NCBI GenBank assembly: GCA_039809865.1
Contig: JBDHVW010000037.1
Coordinates: forward strand, 6,496 to 70,495
DNA length: 64,000 nt
DNA from: QWHO01 sp039809865
GTDB lineage: Bacteria > Vulcanimicrobiota > Xenobia > Xenobiales > QWHO01
Direction: 5' to 3'
Part shown: piece after piece, positions 51,550-59,287 of the stretch
Numbering within the stretch: the first letter of the stretch is position 1
Layout of the letters: every line of letters starts with the position of its first letter
Program-made: the position numbers and the translations under genes
Notes under the pieces: model-generated
The model's input: the letters and a program-made list of their open reading frames with translations, nothing else
The model's database searches: none
Told to the model about the DNA's origin: nothing

Positions 51550-51960
51550 GGATCCGCTCCCCGGAACGGCTCCGGATCCGCTCGCGGGCATGGATCCCGG
51601 GCCGCGGGGAGGGATCCGCTCCCCGGAACGGATCCGGATCCGCTCGCGGGCGTGGATCCACTCAGGTCCGGGGGAATCCGCTCCCCGGAACGGATCCAGA
51701 TCCGCTCGCGGGCGTGGATCCACTCAGGTCCGGGGGGATCCGCTCCCCGGAACGGATCCGGATCCGCTCGCGGGCATGGATTCAGGGCCGTGGGGGGGAT
51801 CCGCTCCCCGGCACGGATCCAGATCCGCTCGCGGGCGTGGATCCACACAACCCGGGGGGATCCGCTCCCCGGAACGGATCCAGATCCGCTCGCGGGCGTG
51901 GACACTCAGGCCCGGGGGGATCCGCTCCCGGGTGTGGATCTACCGCTGGCGGGGGGATCC
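51550..51960. repeat. Tandem array of ~62-bp GGATCC-rich repeats
   Basis: Units begin at 51550, 51612, 51674, 51736, 51797, 51858 and 51918, with a partial one at 51955; spacings are 62, 62, 62, 61, 61 and 60. Each unit contains GGATCCGCTCCCCGG, then AACGGATCC, then GATCCGCTCGCGGGCGTGGA. GGATCCG and CGGATCC form a small inverted repeat inside each unit. A period of 62/61 is not a multiple of three, so the same pseudo-peptide appears in all three frames and the array is not coding. Confidence 0.88.
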
Positions 51961-52120
51961 GGTCCCAGCGCGTGTCGGGTCGAGTCGACCTGGCGGTCAT
52001 GGTACTATCGAGGACGGGTCAGTGAGCTGACGCGGTTGGAATGCAACCCTGCGACGACCCGGAATAAGTCACACCGTGCAGCGGCGCGTTGCGAAAAGCA
52101 TGACCGGTCCCAGGGAAGCT
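51961..52120. other. Unexplained spacer downstream of the array
   Basis: 160 bp between the array and the stop of family B member 2. A short stem GTCAG-TGAG-CTGAC occurs at about 52018-52031. There is no convincing gene or terminator U-tract. Confidence 0.4.
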
Positions 52121-52966
52121 CTAGGGCGCGTGTGGCGGGGCCTCGTCCGCGACCAGCATCTCGTCGCCGCCCTCCAGTTTACCGGACATCGCCTGCTCGG
52201 CCACCTGCTGCTCCATGAACTGCATCTCCTCGGGGCTCGGCTCGAGCGGCAGCCACTCCGACTCGGACAGCAGGGCTGGCTCCAGCTCGACCGTCAGGAA
52301 CTCCACGGGGCGCAGCTCCGGGCTCCCCAGCTCGCGGGCCGACTCCTGGGGGATCTGCTTGAGTCCGGCCAGCTTGGTCACGGGTTGCGACTCGACCATG
52401 CGGCTGGCGGCGGCGGCCGCGTGGGGCGGGACGCCCTCGAGGATCTCCTCGGGCGTCCGCCGGTCGAGGTCCTCGATCTCGTTCTCGTCCTCGATCTCGT
52501 CAATCTCGTCCTTGTCGGCCTCGTTCAGCTCTTTGGCCAGCCGGTGCATGGTGGCGTCGTCGATGTTGGGCTTGAGCGAGATGGCTGGATTGGGGTTGAA
52601 CTTGACCTTCTTCCCCTTCATCCGCAGGCGCTTGGCCTCGGGATCCTCGGCCACTCCCACGTTGGCGCCCGACTGGCGGGCGTTGTTCATCTTGTCGTCG
52701 GCCTTCTTGTCGTCGGCGTGCTTGAGGTCTTGCTGGCGGTCGAGCTCTTGCTGCTGCTGCTCTTCCTGCAGGGCGTTCTGCTGCATCGCATCCTGAGCCG
52801 CTTGCGAGATGTCGGACGACTCGTTGTGATGCTGCTTGACCTGCGCGTCCTCGGCGTCGGGACCCTGCAGCGCCTTGGTGTTGACGAAGGCGCCCATGCC
52901 CACTTGCTGGGCGTTGGCGAAGAACTGGTTGGCCCCGGGCGAGAAGTTGCCGCCGATGTTGTTCAT
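52121..52966 (-). CDS. Unknown protein, family B member 2 (short)
   Basis: 281 residues, acidic, very Gln/Asp/Lys-rich, no signal peptide. The N-terminus MNNIGGNFSPGANQFFANAQ resembles the MMNNISAGAN start of the paralogue. Residues ~60-110 are coiled-coil-like (QEEQQQQELDRQQDLKHADD). Residues 171-275 align with member 1 through TPEEILEGVPPHAAA, GSPELRPVE and MQFMEQQVAEQAMSG with EGGDEMLVA. It ends shortly after the shared module, so member 1 has an additional C-terminal domain. A TACAAT box lies seven bases before the ATG. Confidence 0.65.
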   Translation of the reverse strand: MNNIGGNFSPGANQFFANAQQVGMGAFVNTKALQGPDAEDAQVKQHHNESSDISQAAQDAMQQNALQEEQQQQELDRQQDLKHADDKKADDKMNNARQSGANVGVAEDPEAKRLRMKGKKVKFNPNPAISLKPNIDDATMHRLAKELNEADKDEIDEIEDENEIEDLDRRTPEEILEGVPPHAAAAASRMVESQPVTKLAGLKQIPQESARELGSPELRPVEFLTVELEPALLSESEWLPLEPSPEEMQFMEQQVAEQAMSGKLEGGDEMLVADEAPPHAP

Positions 52967-52973
52967 GGGGGCT

Positions 52974-52979
52974 ATTGTA
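52974..52979 (-). promoter_or_regulatory. -10 box of family B member 2, leaderless start
   Basis: TACAAT on the minus strand, seven bases before the ATG at 52966. There is no Shine-Dalgarno. Confidence 0.55.
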
Positions 52980-52985
52980 GCACGA

Positions 52986-53010
52986 GTCGGGAGTAGGGAG
53001 TAGGGAGTTA
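52986..53010. repeat. Single-arm heptamer repeat at a stop codon
   Basis: Three GGGAGTA-type heptamers, the same word as in the 34.6-kb element, without a complementary second arm. On the minus strand the TAA stop of the sucrase/ferredoxin-like gene is the first triplet of the repeat. Confidence 0.65.
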
Positions 53011-53820
53011 CGAATTGACGTGGGCAATGGTGGCGGCTCTGAACTCCCGCATCTCGTCGTCCTCTTCGCCGCAGCTGGCTGGGCCGCGGAAAACTTGCTG
53101 AACGAGCCTCACCACGAAGACACCCTGGTCTGTTCGGAGTTGAACATGATCGGGCTCTTCGACCTCGACCTCCCGAATTTCAGGCATCTGGTCTCCCGAA
53201 CGGGCGCAAAACTCCCACAGGGCGGCCTCGGCTACCTGAGCGAACTTCCCCAAATACATTGGGCCCCGGTAGTGCTCGGGCTGAAACTCGCCGGCCCGCT
53301 GGCGGCGCAAGAACTCAGCCGCGTTGTCGCGCGTCAAATGTCCATAGCAGCGGAACTCGGGAAACGTGAGCGTCGTGGGCGCGAAGCGGTGTCCGCCGGG
53401 ATGGCTGACCTCGATGACCTCGGCGCCAGCCCGCGCCAGCGCGGCGGCCACGCCTGGCCCCAGCTTGCCGCAGCAGGTGTCTCGCGATCCGTGAGCGCAC
53501 ACGGCGAACAACTCGGCCTGGGGCGTGACGTCGTCGCTCTCGAAAAAGGCCAGCGCCTCCTCCATGCTCGGGAACTTGCCGCCGCGCGTCCCGGAGGCGC
53601 GCCACTCGATGGCCCGGACCAGGCCGTGGTCGGAGTGCGATAGCAACAGCTTGGCCCCCAGCCGCCGGATTTCGGGCGCGTAGACCTCCACCCGGGCCAG
53701 CTTCTCGATTTTGGCCGGCCAGGGGCGTTTAAAATCCCAAAAGAGGAACCGGCGACAATCGGGCGCCGAGCCCGGCAACAGGGAGCCGCGCTCCAGATGA
53801 AACTGGGAGCACGACCTCAC
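53008..53820 (-). CDS. Sucrase/ferredoxin-like (thioredoxin-fold 2Fe-2S type) protein
   Basis: 270 residues from GTG 53820, which overlaps the ccsA stop (GTGA). The segment VCAHGSRDTCCGKLGPGVAA followed by EVSHPGGHRFAPTTLTFPEF and CYGHLTRDNAAEF is the hallmark of the sucrase/ferredoxin-like family, whose Cys/His residues are thought to hold a 2Fe-2S cluster. An N-terminal Cys pair (RSCSQFHLERGSLLPGSAPD) is also present. It is the last gene of the cytochrome c biogenesis operon and may be a redox partner. The frame upstream of 53820 is an alternative-frame shadow of ccsA. Confidence 0.82.
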   Translation of the reverse strand: MRSCSQFHLERGSLLPGSAPDCRRFLFWDFKRPWPAKIEKLARVEVYAPEIRRLGAKLLLSHSDHGLVRAIEWRASGTRGGKFPSMEEALAFFESDDVTPQAELFAVCAHGSRDTCCGKLGPGVAAALARAGAEVIEVSHPGGHRFAPTTLTFPEFRCYGHLTRDNAAEFLRRQRAGEFQPEHYRGPMYLGKFAQVAEAALWEFCARSGDQMPEIREVEVEEPDHVQLRTDQGVFVVRLVQQVFRGPASCGEEDDEMREFRAATIAHVNS

Positions 53821-55445
53821 AGAGCCGGGTCGGGTGGATCGACGGGGTCGGGACGGCTGCTGCGGGAGTTGACGCGGTAGCGCCAGGTCAGCACGGCCAC
53901 GTAGAGCAGCTCGGCGGCGCAGAACATGGCGACGTACTGCACGCCACCGTTGCCGAAGCCATAGCTGTGCAGCCCGGCGCCCAGCACGAAGTTGACGCCG
54001 TACCAGGCCATCAGCACGCCCAGATAGGCGACGATGGAGCCGGCCGCCAGGCCGAAGTGGCGCAGCCAGCCGGCATACCGTCCGTGCAGCAGGGCCAGGT
54101 ACCCCAGCAGCGCGATCAGGGCCCAGACCTCTTTCGGGTCCCAACCCCAGAAACGGCCCCACGAATAATTGGCCCACACGCCGCCCAGGATGGTGCCGGC
54201 GGCCAGCAGCAGCACGCCCACCTGAATGGCCTTGTAGAGGGCCTTATTGAGCGTCTTGAGGCGCTCTTTCTTGTCCGACTGGAAGGCGTAAGCCCACAGC
54301 ACCATGTGACCCAGGCCCAGCGACAGCAGGAAGGCCGCGTAGCTCAGCGTGATGGTCAGCACGTGGATGGTGAGCCAGAAGTTGTTGCGCAGCACCGGGG
54401 TGAGCGGCTTGATGGTGGGGTCGAGCACGGCCGGGAGGTTGTCGGCCAGGATCAGCGCGATGATGGCTCCGGCCAGCGCCGCCAGCAGGTAGTAGCGCGT
54501 CCGGTAGACCAGCTCGAAGATCAGGGCGAAGAGCACGGCGCCGAAGGCGACCCAGATGACCGACTCGTACATGTTCGTGACGGGAGGCCGTCCCGCGATC
54601 AGGCAGCGCAGCACGAATCCGTAGATGTGCAGCGAGAAGCCCGCCGCGGCCGAGAACATCCCCAGCCAGTAGAGCTTGGACTGACCCGACGGGGCGAACA
54701 GAATGAGGAAGAAAGCCAGCACGTAGAGCGGCCAGGCTTTTCCAAAGGCGTGGAAGCTGTTGTACTGGACTTCGCGCTCCATCCACGCGGTGGGCGGCTG
54801 GGGGCCCATCGCAGCGAGCGCCGTGGCCAGGGCCGGCGTGGCCGAAGCGACGCCCGCCGGCTTGTTGGCTTTGGCGGACTCCAACAACTTGCCCATCTCC
54901 TCGCGGGCGGGACACTCGATGTTCTTGAGGTCGGCCAGGCTGCCCCAGCTCCCGTTGACATCGGCGGAGTTGGGGACGATGTGCCAGAGAGAGCCGTCCA
55001 GCACCGAGATCAGCATCTGCATGCGGGCGAGCAGCTGGCTGAACTCCTTGTCCTCGTTGCTCAGCTCCTCTTTCTGCTGCATCTTGCGATGCACGTCCAT
55101 CTGCCGGGCCTTGACCTGCGGATTCTCGGAGAGCTCCTTGAAGCTGTACCAGCGGCCGTTGGGATCGAGACCCAGTTTGGTCTGGAGGTCCTTGTTGCGG
55201 AACTCGATGTTCGCCTCGGCCAGCGCGGCATCGGGGTCGGCCATCCAGCGAAGCTCGGTCCAGAGCGGGTCCTCGTTCTTGAAGCGAACCTTGCCGGTGA
55301 TGAAGCGCACGCTCTCGGCGGCCACCGTGTCCAGCGGCTTGAGCCGCCCGCCGTCTTGGGCCGGCAGGCGCCGCAATTGCGAGAAGTCGTCGGCCAGGGC
55401 CGGCATCGCCAGCGCCAGCAAGATGATCAACAACAGCCGTTTCAC
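53817..55445 (-). CDS. ccsA: System II cytochrome c biogenesis protein CcsA/ResC with periplasmic N-terminal extension
   Basis: 542 residues. A signal peptide (KRLLLIILLALAMPALA) and ~200 residues of soluble sequence (DGGRLKPLDTVAAESVRFIT) precede about eight membrane helices. The tryptophan-rich haem-binding motif WGRFWGWDPKEVWALI lies at about 430-445, with conserved His residues in the flanking helices (IHVLTI; LLHGRY). CcsA passes haem to the outside and, with ResB, attaches it to apocytochrome c. GTG 55445 overlaps the resB stop (GTGA). The extension resembles the form seen in fused or delta-proteobacterial CcsA proteins. Confidence 0.92.
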   Translation of the reverse strand: MKRLLLIILLALAMPALADDFSQLRRLPAQDGGRLKPLDTVAAESVRFITGKVRFKNEDPLWTELRWMADPDAALAEANIEFRNKDLQTKLGLDPNGRWYSFKELSENPQVKARQMDVHRKMQQKEELSNEDKEFSQLLARMQMLISVLDGSLWHIVPNSADVNGSWGSLADLKNIECPAREEMGKLLESAKANKPAGVASATPALATALAAMGPQPPTAWMEREVQYNSFHAFGKAWPLYVLAFFLILFAPSGQSKLYWLGMFSAAAGFSLHIYGFVLRCLIAGRPPVTNMYESVIWVAFGAVLFALIFELVYRTRYYLLAALAGAIIALILADNLPAVLDPTIKPLTPVLRNNFWLTIHVLTITLSYAAFLLSLGLGHMVLWAYAFQSDKKERLKTLNKALYKAIQVGVLLLAAGTILGGVWANYSWGRFWGWDPKEVWALIALLGYLALLHGRYAGWLRHFGLAAGSIVAYLGVLMAWYGVNFVLGAGLHSYGFGNGGVQYVAMFCAAELLYVAVLTWRYRVNSRSSRPDPVDPPDPAL

Positions 55446-57181
55446 GTTGTCTCCTTCGGCATCTGGGCCGCATTGTACTTCCGCTTGCCCGTCATATAAG
55501 GCTTGAGATAGAACATCGTAAAGATTCCGCTCACCAGCAAGATGCACCCGAGATATTTCAGGAAGATGCCCGGGTCGTTGGCCACCGAGAAGACCGAGAT
55601 CCACGGTCCGCCCGGCTGCTCCTGGTAAGAGGACTGGTAGAACGTAAACCCGCCGCGGTGGAGAGGCTCGTTCATCTGGATGGTATACTCCTGGCCCTCC
55701 ACCTTGACCTTGCTCTTGTAGGTGGCGGCCGTCTTGGTGCCGGGGTCGTAGCCGACCTCGAAGTCAAGCAACTCGAGCTTCACGCCGGCCGGCACCGACC
55801 GGTAGGCGTAGCCGATGATGAACGACTTGCCGTTCTTGAGCTTGACCTCTTTCAGGTCGCCGTACTGCAGCCACATCGGCTCGGGGTTGGCGGCGCCCTC
55901 GAGGCGCACGCGGACGGCCGAGGGCGGCCCTTCCTTCTCCTTGTCGGCCTTGGGCACCTTGAACTCGCGGTAGACCGTCTCTTGTCTGGCCTTGGCGAAG
56001 ACGTCGCGCTGGGTGATCTGGATGTCCATCCAGCCGGGCGACACGGGCTCCCCGGGCACGAACGTGCCCGTCTTGCCGTTCTCGAAGCGATAGTGCACCT
56101 GGCCGTCGGGCGTCAGGTAGAGGTCCAGATGGTGTTTCGGGGCGGGACCGTGCTCGTGGGCGTCGGGCTCGGCCTGCTCGAACATCGCGCGCACCGGGAA
56201 GGCCGGTCCGGTCTGCTCGAACTTGGTGTTGAGCTGGGGCAGCTTGGAGAACAGGTAGTAGCGCTCGCGTTTGCCGTGGTCGTCCTTCACCTCGACCTCG
56301 ACGCACGGGTTCTTGGGCTCGGGGCCCCCGTTGACCAGCTTGTTCTCGCGCACCACGGCCGTGGGGAGGTAGCGCACCACGCGCACCGTGTAGACGGTTC
56401 CCTTCAACGCCTGGGGCTTCTGCATCAGGTCGGCCACGGGCAGGAGGAAAGGCTCGTCTGCCACCAGGAGCTGCAGCATCCCGAGGTCGGTCGCCTGGGC
56501 AGCACCCGGCTCGGGCACTTTGTCGACGGCCTGCAAGCGAGCGGAGGCGGGACCGAACACGACTTTGCCCATCGAGGGGGTGAGCCAGTTGTCCAGCACC
56601 CCGAACCGGGAGCTGGTGAACTCGAGCTTCACGGCCGGCTCGCCCTCGGGCGCGGCCACATAGCGGGGCTCGGCCACGCTGTGGTGATAGTAGCCGTCGA
56701 CGACAGCTGTAACGCCCTGGCCCAGGTCGTAGCGGTAGGGGTGATCTTCGCGGGGCGGGCTCCAGCGGAATTCGGCCGGGATCTCCTGCAACTGCGCCTG
56801 GTCGGTGCCGAACAGCAATTGCGGCTGGTCGAGCACGATGCGATCGGACGAGGAGCCCTCCTCCACGGCCATCTGGCCGTCCACCCCGTAGAACATTGTG
56901 ATCAGCGAGCCGATCAGCAGGATGAGAATGCCGACGTGGGTGATGACGAACCCGGTCTGATAAGGCTTCCACGGATAGCGAATGGCGGCGGCGCAGAACA
57001 CGTTGATGAACAGAACGGCCAGGAAGATCGCGAACCAGACGCTGTTGTAGACCAGGTGCTGGGCCGTCTTGGTGTCGTAGATCGACTCGTAGAAGGTGGC
57101 GGTGCCCAAAATGGCGGCCAGCGCCAGCAGCAGCACCACGGCCAGCTTGATGGAGGCCAGGAACTTGTAGAGCGCTTTCAC
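55442..57181 (-). CDS. resB: System II cytochrome c biogenesis protein ResB/Ccs1
   Basis: 579 residues. It has the N-terminal helices LYKFLASIKLAVVLLLALAA and the third-helix GFVITHVGILILLIGSLITM, then a ~400-residue periplasmic beta-rich domain with the conserved Tyr/Phe-Gln ending FTFYQSSYQEQPGGPWISVF. A last helix (FLKYLGCILLVSGIFTMFYL) follows. GTG 57181 overlaps the stop of the metallo-beta-lactamase gene. It forms the ligation complex with CcsA. Confidence 0.92.
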   Translation of the reverse strand: MKALYKFLASIKLAVVLLLALAAILGTATFYESIYDTKTAQHLVYNSVWFAIFLAVLFINVFCAAAIRYPWKPYQTGFVITHVGILILLIGSLITMFYGVDGQMAVEEGSSSDRIVLDQPQLLFGTDQAQLQEIPAEFRWSPPREDHPYRYDLGQGVTAVVDGYYHHSVAEPRYVAAPEGEPAVKLEFTSSRFGVLDNWLTPSMGKVVFGPASARLQAVDKVPEPGAAQATDLGMLQLLVADEPFLLPVADLMQKPQALKGTVYTVRVVRYLPTAVVRENKLVNGGPEPKNPCVEVEVKDDHGKRERYYLFSKLPQLNTKFEQTGPAFPVRAMFEQAEPDAHEHGPAPKHHLDLYLTPDGQVHYRFENGKTGTFVPGEPVSPGWMDIQITQRDVFAKARQETVYREFKVPKADKEKEGPPSAVRVRLEGAANPEPMWLQYGDLKEVKLKNGKSFIIGYAYRSVPAGVKLELLDFEVGYDPGTKTAATYKSKVKVEGQEYTIQMNEPLHRGGFTFYQSSYQEQPGGPWISVFSVANDPGIFLKYLGCILLVSGIFTMFYLKPYMTGKRKYNAAQMPKETT

Positions 57182-58008
57182 CGCGCCACCTCGACCTTCA
57201 CGGCGAAGTCGCCGTTCTTCTCCTCGAGGCACGCCCACGGGGTCCGGGCATCGTGCTCGAAGACCACCCGCCAGCCTTCTCGGGCAGCCCGCGGCAGCCA
57301 GGTGCGCTTTTCCTCGATGTTGGTGAGCGGAAAGTTGTCGTAGCCCATTCCGAACACGGCCCGGACGTGGCTGCTGGTGGGCACGAGGTCGCTGGGGTAG
57401 AAGAGCGAGGGCTCCCCGTGGATCAGGATCCCCTGCAGGGCTCGCGTGTGCCCGTGCAGCAAGACGAGGTCGAGGTTGGGGAAGACCTGCTCGGGGCCGT
57501 CCAGCAGCGTCAGCTTCCCGGCTTCGCGCACGGGCTCGTAGTTCTCGGGCATGAAGCTGGCCCGGTCTTTCTCGCTGGGCTTCACCGCCCAGGCGTAGTG
57601 CTCTTTCTGCACGTAGTGGGTGGCCTTGGGGAAGGTCAGTTTGCCGTCGGCCGCGGTCAGCCCACCGCAATGGTCGAAGTGGAGGTGGGTCAGGATCACG
57701 TCGGTCACGTCATCGGCCCGGACGTTGTGTTCTTTCAGGCTCTGAACGAGCCGTCCATCCTGAGCTGGGATCTGGTAGATGTCGCGCTGCTTGGCGCTCA
57801 GTTTATCGCCGTTGCCGGCGTCCACCACGATGGTTTTGCCGTGTCCGCGCAGCAGCAGGCAGCGCGTGGCCATCCGAATGCGAAACTTTTCATCGGGAGG
57901 GCTCAGCTTGCTCCACAGCGGATAAGGCACCACGCCGAACATAGCTCCGCCATCGAGCGCAAAGTCTCCATCGGTAAGGAAATCAACCTGATAATCGCCC
58001 ACCTGCAT
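57178..58008 (-). CDS. Metallo-beta-lactamase fold hydrolase
   Basis: 276 residues. Metal ligands: HLHFDHCGG (HxHxDH), a later His in LLHGHTRALQGI and Asp in FYPSDLV, with the N-terminal VVDAGNG strand. The spacing resembles N-acyl-homoserine lactonase/AttM-like and other MBL hydrolases acting on esters or thioesters. It is the first gene of the ResB-CcsA-ferredoxin-like unit, overlapping resB by 4 bp. A TATAGT box lies 12 bases before the ATG. Substrate not deducible. Confidence 0.86.
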   Translation of the reverse strand: MQVGDYQVDFLTDGDFALDGGAMFGVVPYPLWSKLSPPDEKFRIRMATRCLLLRGHGKTIVVDAGNGDKLSAKQRDIYQIPAQDGRLVQSLKEHNVRADDVTDVILTHLHFDHCGGLTAADGKLTFPKATHYVQKEHYAWAVKPSEKDRASFMPENYEPVREAGKLTLLDGPEQVFPNLDLVLLHGHTRALQGILIHGEPSLFYPSDLVPTSSHVRAVFGMGYDNFPLTNIEEKRTWLPRAAREGWRVVFEHDARTPWACLEEKNGDFAVKVEVAR

Positions 58009-58020
58009 CGGAACAGGCCC

Positions 58021-58026
58021 ACTATA
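58021..58026 (-). promoter_or_regulatory. -10 box of the MBL-resB-ccsA operon
   Basis: TATAGT on the minus strand, 12 bases before the ATG at 58008. It predicts a leader of only about five nucleotides. No -35 recognised. Confidence 0.5.
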
Positions 58027-58082
58027 GCAGCCACGAGAGTTTAGGGCAATCGGGAGTTTTCCCGGAGACGCGGAACCAGTAT

Positions 58083-58250
58083 GGAGTTAAGAGTTAGGAG
58101 TTAAGAGTTAGGAGTTAAGAGTTAGGAGTTAAGAGTTTCTCTGGGAATGTCTCTAAAAAAGTGACTCTTAACTCTCAACTCTCAACTCTCAACTATGGAG
58201 TTTCTCTGGGTCTCAACTCTCAACTCTCAACTATGATCTCCCATCTCCCT
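58083..58250. repeat. Heptamer repeat hairpin element (GAGTTAG/GAGTTAA type)
   Basis: The left arm (58083-58137) alternates GAGTTAA and GAGTTAG seven or eight times. Two right-arm blocks of CTCAACT/CTTAACT follow, at 58164-58194 and 58212-58232, separated by a second copy of GGAGTTTCTCTGGG. Next to it, two GGGAGAT heptamers (minus strand) run directly into the TAG of dusB. It is the largest element of this type in the window and fills the gap between the MBL and dusB genes. Confidence 0.8.
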
Positions 58251-59262
58251 AAGGGCCAGCGGCCACCGGCCCCAGCAGTTCCTCGATGTCGGCCAACGTC
58301 ACCACGCGGTGTAAACCGTCGCGAATGCGGGCAGCACCGGGGGCTCCCAGGTGATACTTGCTGAGCTGACCGCGCAACTCGCGGACGATCTGCTCGGCGG
58401 GCTGGTCCAGGAACTCGATCGCGAACTGGGCGTGGCGGATGGCGGCGCGGGCGCGGTCGCCCGGGGTGGGCGGAGCAGCCGGCTCTCCGGTGGTCAACTC
58501 GTGCATGATCGAGCGGAAAATCCACGGGTTGCCCAGCGCCGCCCGGCCGATCATCACCCCGTCGCAACCGGTCTGGTCCAGCATCGCCAGGAGAGAAGCC
58601 GTGTCCACCACATCGCCGTTGCCGATGACCGGAATCCGATCGCCGACGGCCTCCTTCACCTGGCGGATGATGTCCCAGTCGGGGAGCCCCGTGAAGCCCT
58701 GGCTGGCGGTGCGACCGTGCACCGCGATCGCCTTCACGCCCGCGTCGGCGGCGGCACGCGCGAACTTGACCGCGGTGATCTCCTCGGGGGTCCACCCGGT
58801 GCGCACCTTGACCGTGACGGGAATCTTGACGGCGTTCACACAGGCCTCGACCACCTTGGCGGCGGTACATACATCGCGCAACAGCACGGCGCCGGCGCCG
58901 GTCTTGGCCACTTTGGGCACCCAGCAGCCCATGTTGATGTCCACGATGTCGGCCCCGCGCGACTCCACCATCTGGGCCGCCTCGGCCATCACCGCCGGGT
59001 CGGCGCCAAAGAGCTGAACCGCCACGGGCCGCTCGAAGTCGTTCCAGTCGAACATCTGATAGGTGCGCTGGCTCTTGTAGTGGATGGCCAGGCTGGAGAT
59101 GAGCTCGGTGCACACCAGGCCGCAACCGCCCATTTCGCGCACCAGGCGGCGGAACGGATGGTTCGTCTGCCCGGCCATCGGAGCCAGGAACAGCGGGGGA
59201 TCGATCTTCACCGGACCGACCATGATCGGCTTGAGAGCCGTTTTCAGCCTGCCAGCACCCAT
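58249..59262 (-). CDS. dusB: tRNA-dihydrouridine synthase (DusB type)
   Basis: 337 residues from the ATG at 59262. TIM-barrel motifs: FLAPMAGQTNHPFRRL, the active-site Cys in VDINMGCWVPKV, KVRTGWTPEE, HGRTASQGFTG and VIGNGDV with GVMIGRAALGNPWIF. Reduces uridine in tRNA D-loop with FMN and NADPH. The residue after the catalytic Cys is Trp where Pro is usual. The frame has an earlier ATG at 59274, but that ATG is part of a TATAAT box, so translation most likely starts at the second Met. Confidence 0.93.
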   Translation of the reverse strand: MGAGRLKTALKPIMVGPVKIDPPLFLAPMAGQTNHPFRRLVREMGGCGLVCTELISSLAIHYKSQRTYQMFDWNDFERPVAVQLFGADPAVMAEAAQMVESRGADIVDINMGCWVPKVAKTGAGAVLLRDVCTAAKVVEACVNAVKIPVTVKVRTGWTPEEITAVKFARAAADAGVKAIAVHGRTASQGFTGLPDWDIIRQVKEAVGDRIPVIGNGDVVDTASLLAMLDQTGCDGVMIGRAALGNPWIFRSIMHELTTGEPAAPPTPGDRARAAIRHAQFAIEFLDQPAEQIVRELRGQLSKYHLGAPGAARIRDGLHRVVTLADIEELLGPVAAGP

Positions 59263-59272
59263 TTCGGGTGCC

Positions 59273-59278
59273 ATTATA
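59273..59278 (-). promoter_or_regulatory. -10 box overlapping the apparent first ATG of dusB
   Basis: TATAAT on the minus strand; its last AT plus the next G form the upstream ATG. The second in-frame ATG (59262) is ten bases after the box, which fits a leader of a few nucleotides. Confidence 0.5.
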
Positions 59279-59287
59279 GCACAGGGG

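Noticed and set aside
51550..51960. CRISPR array
   Set aside because: The units are contiguous and similar along their whole length; there are no unique spacers and no cas genes.
51277..52218. Long open frames with RGDPLPGTDPDPLAGVDP-like repeats
   Set aside because: The DNA period (60-62 bp) is not a multiple of three, so the same peptide pattern rotates through all frames on both strands. No start signal or conserved frame.
58161..58364. Small plus-strand ORF over the GAGTTA/CTCAAC repeats
   Set aside because: It consists of translated repeat (SQLSTLN) and antisense dusB.
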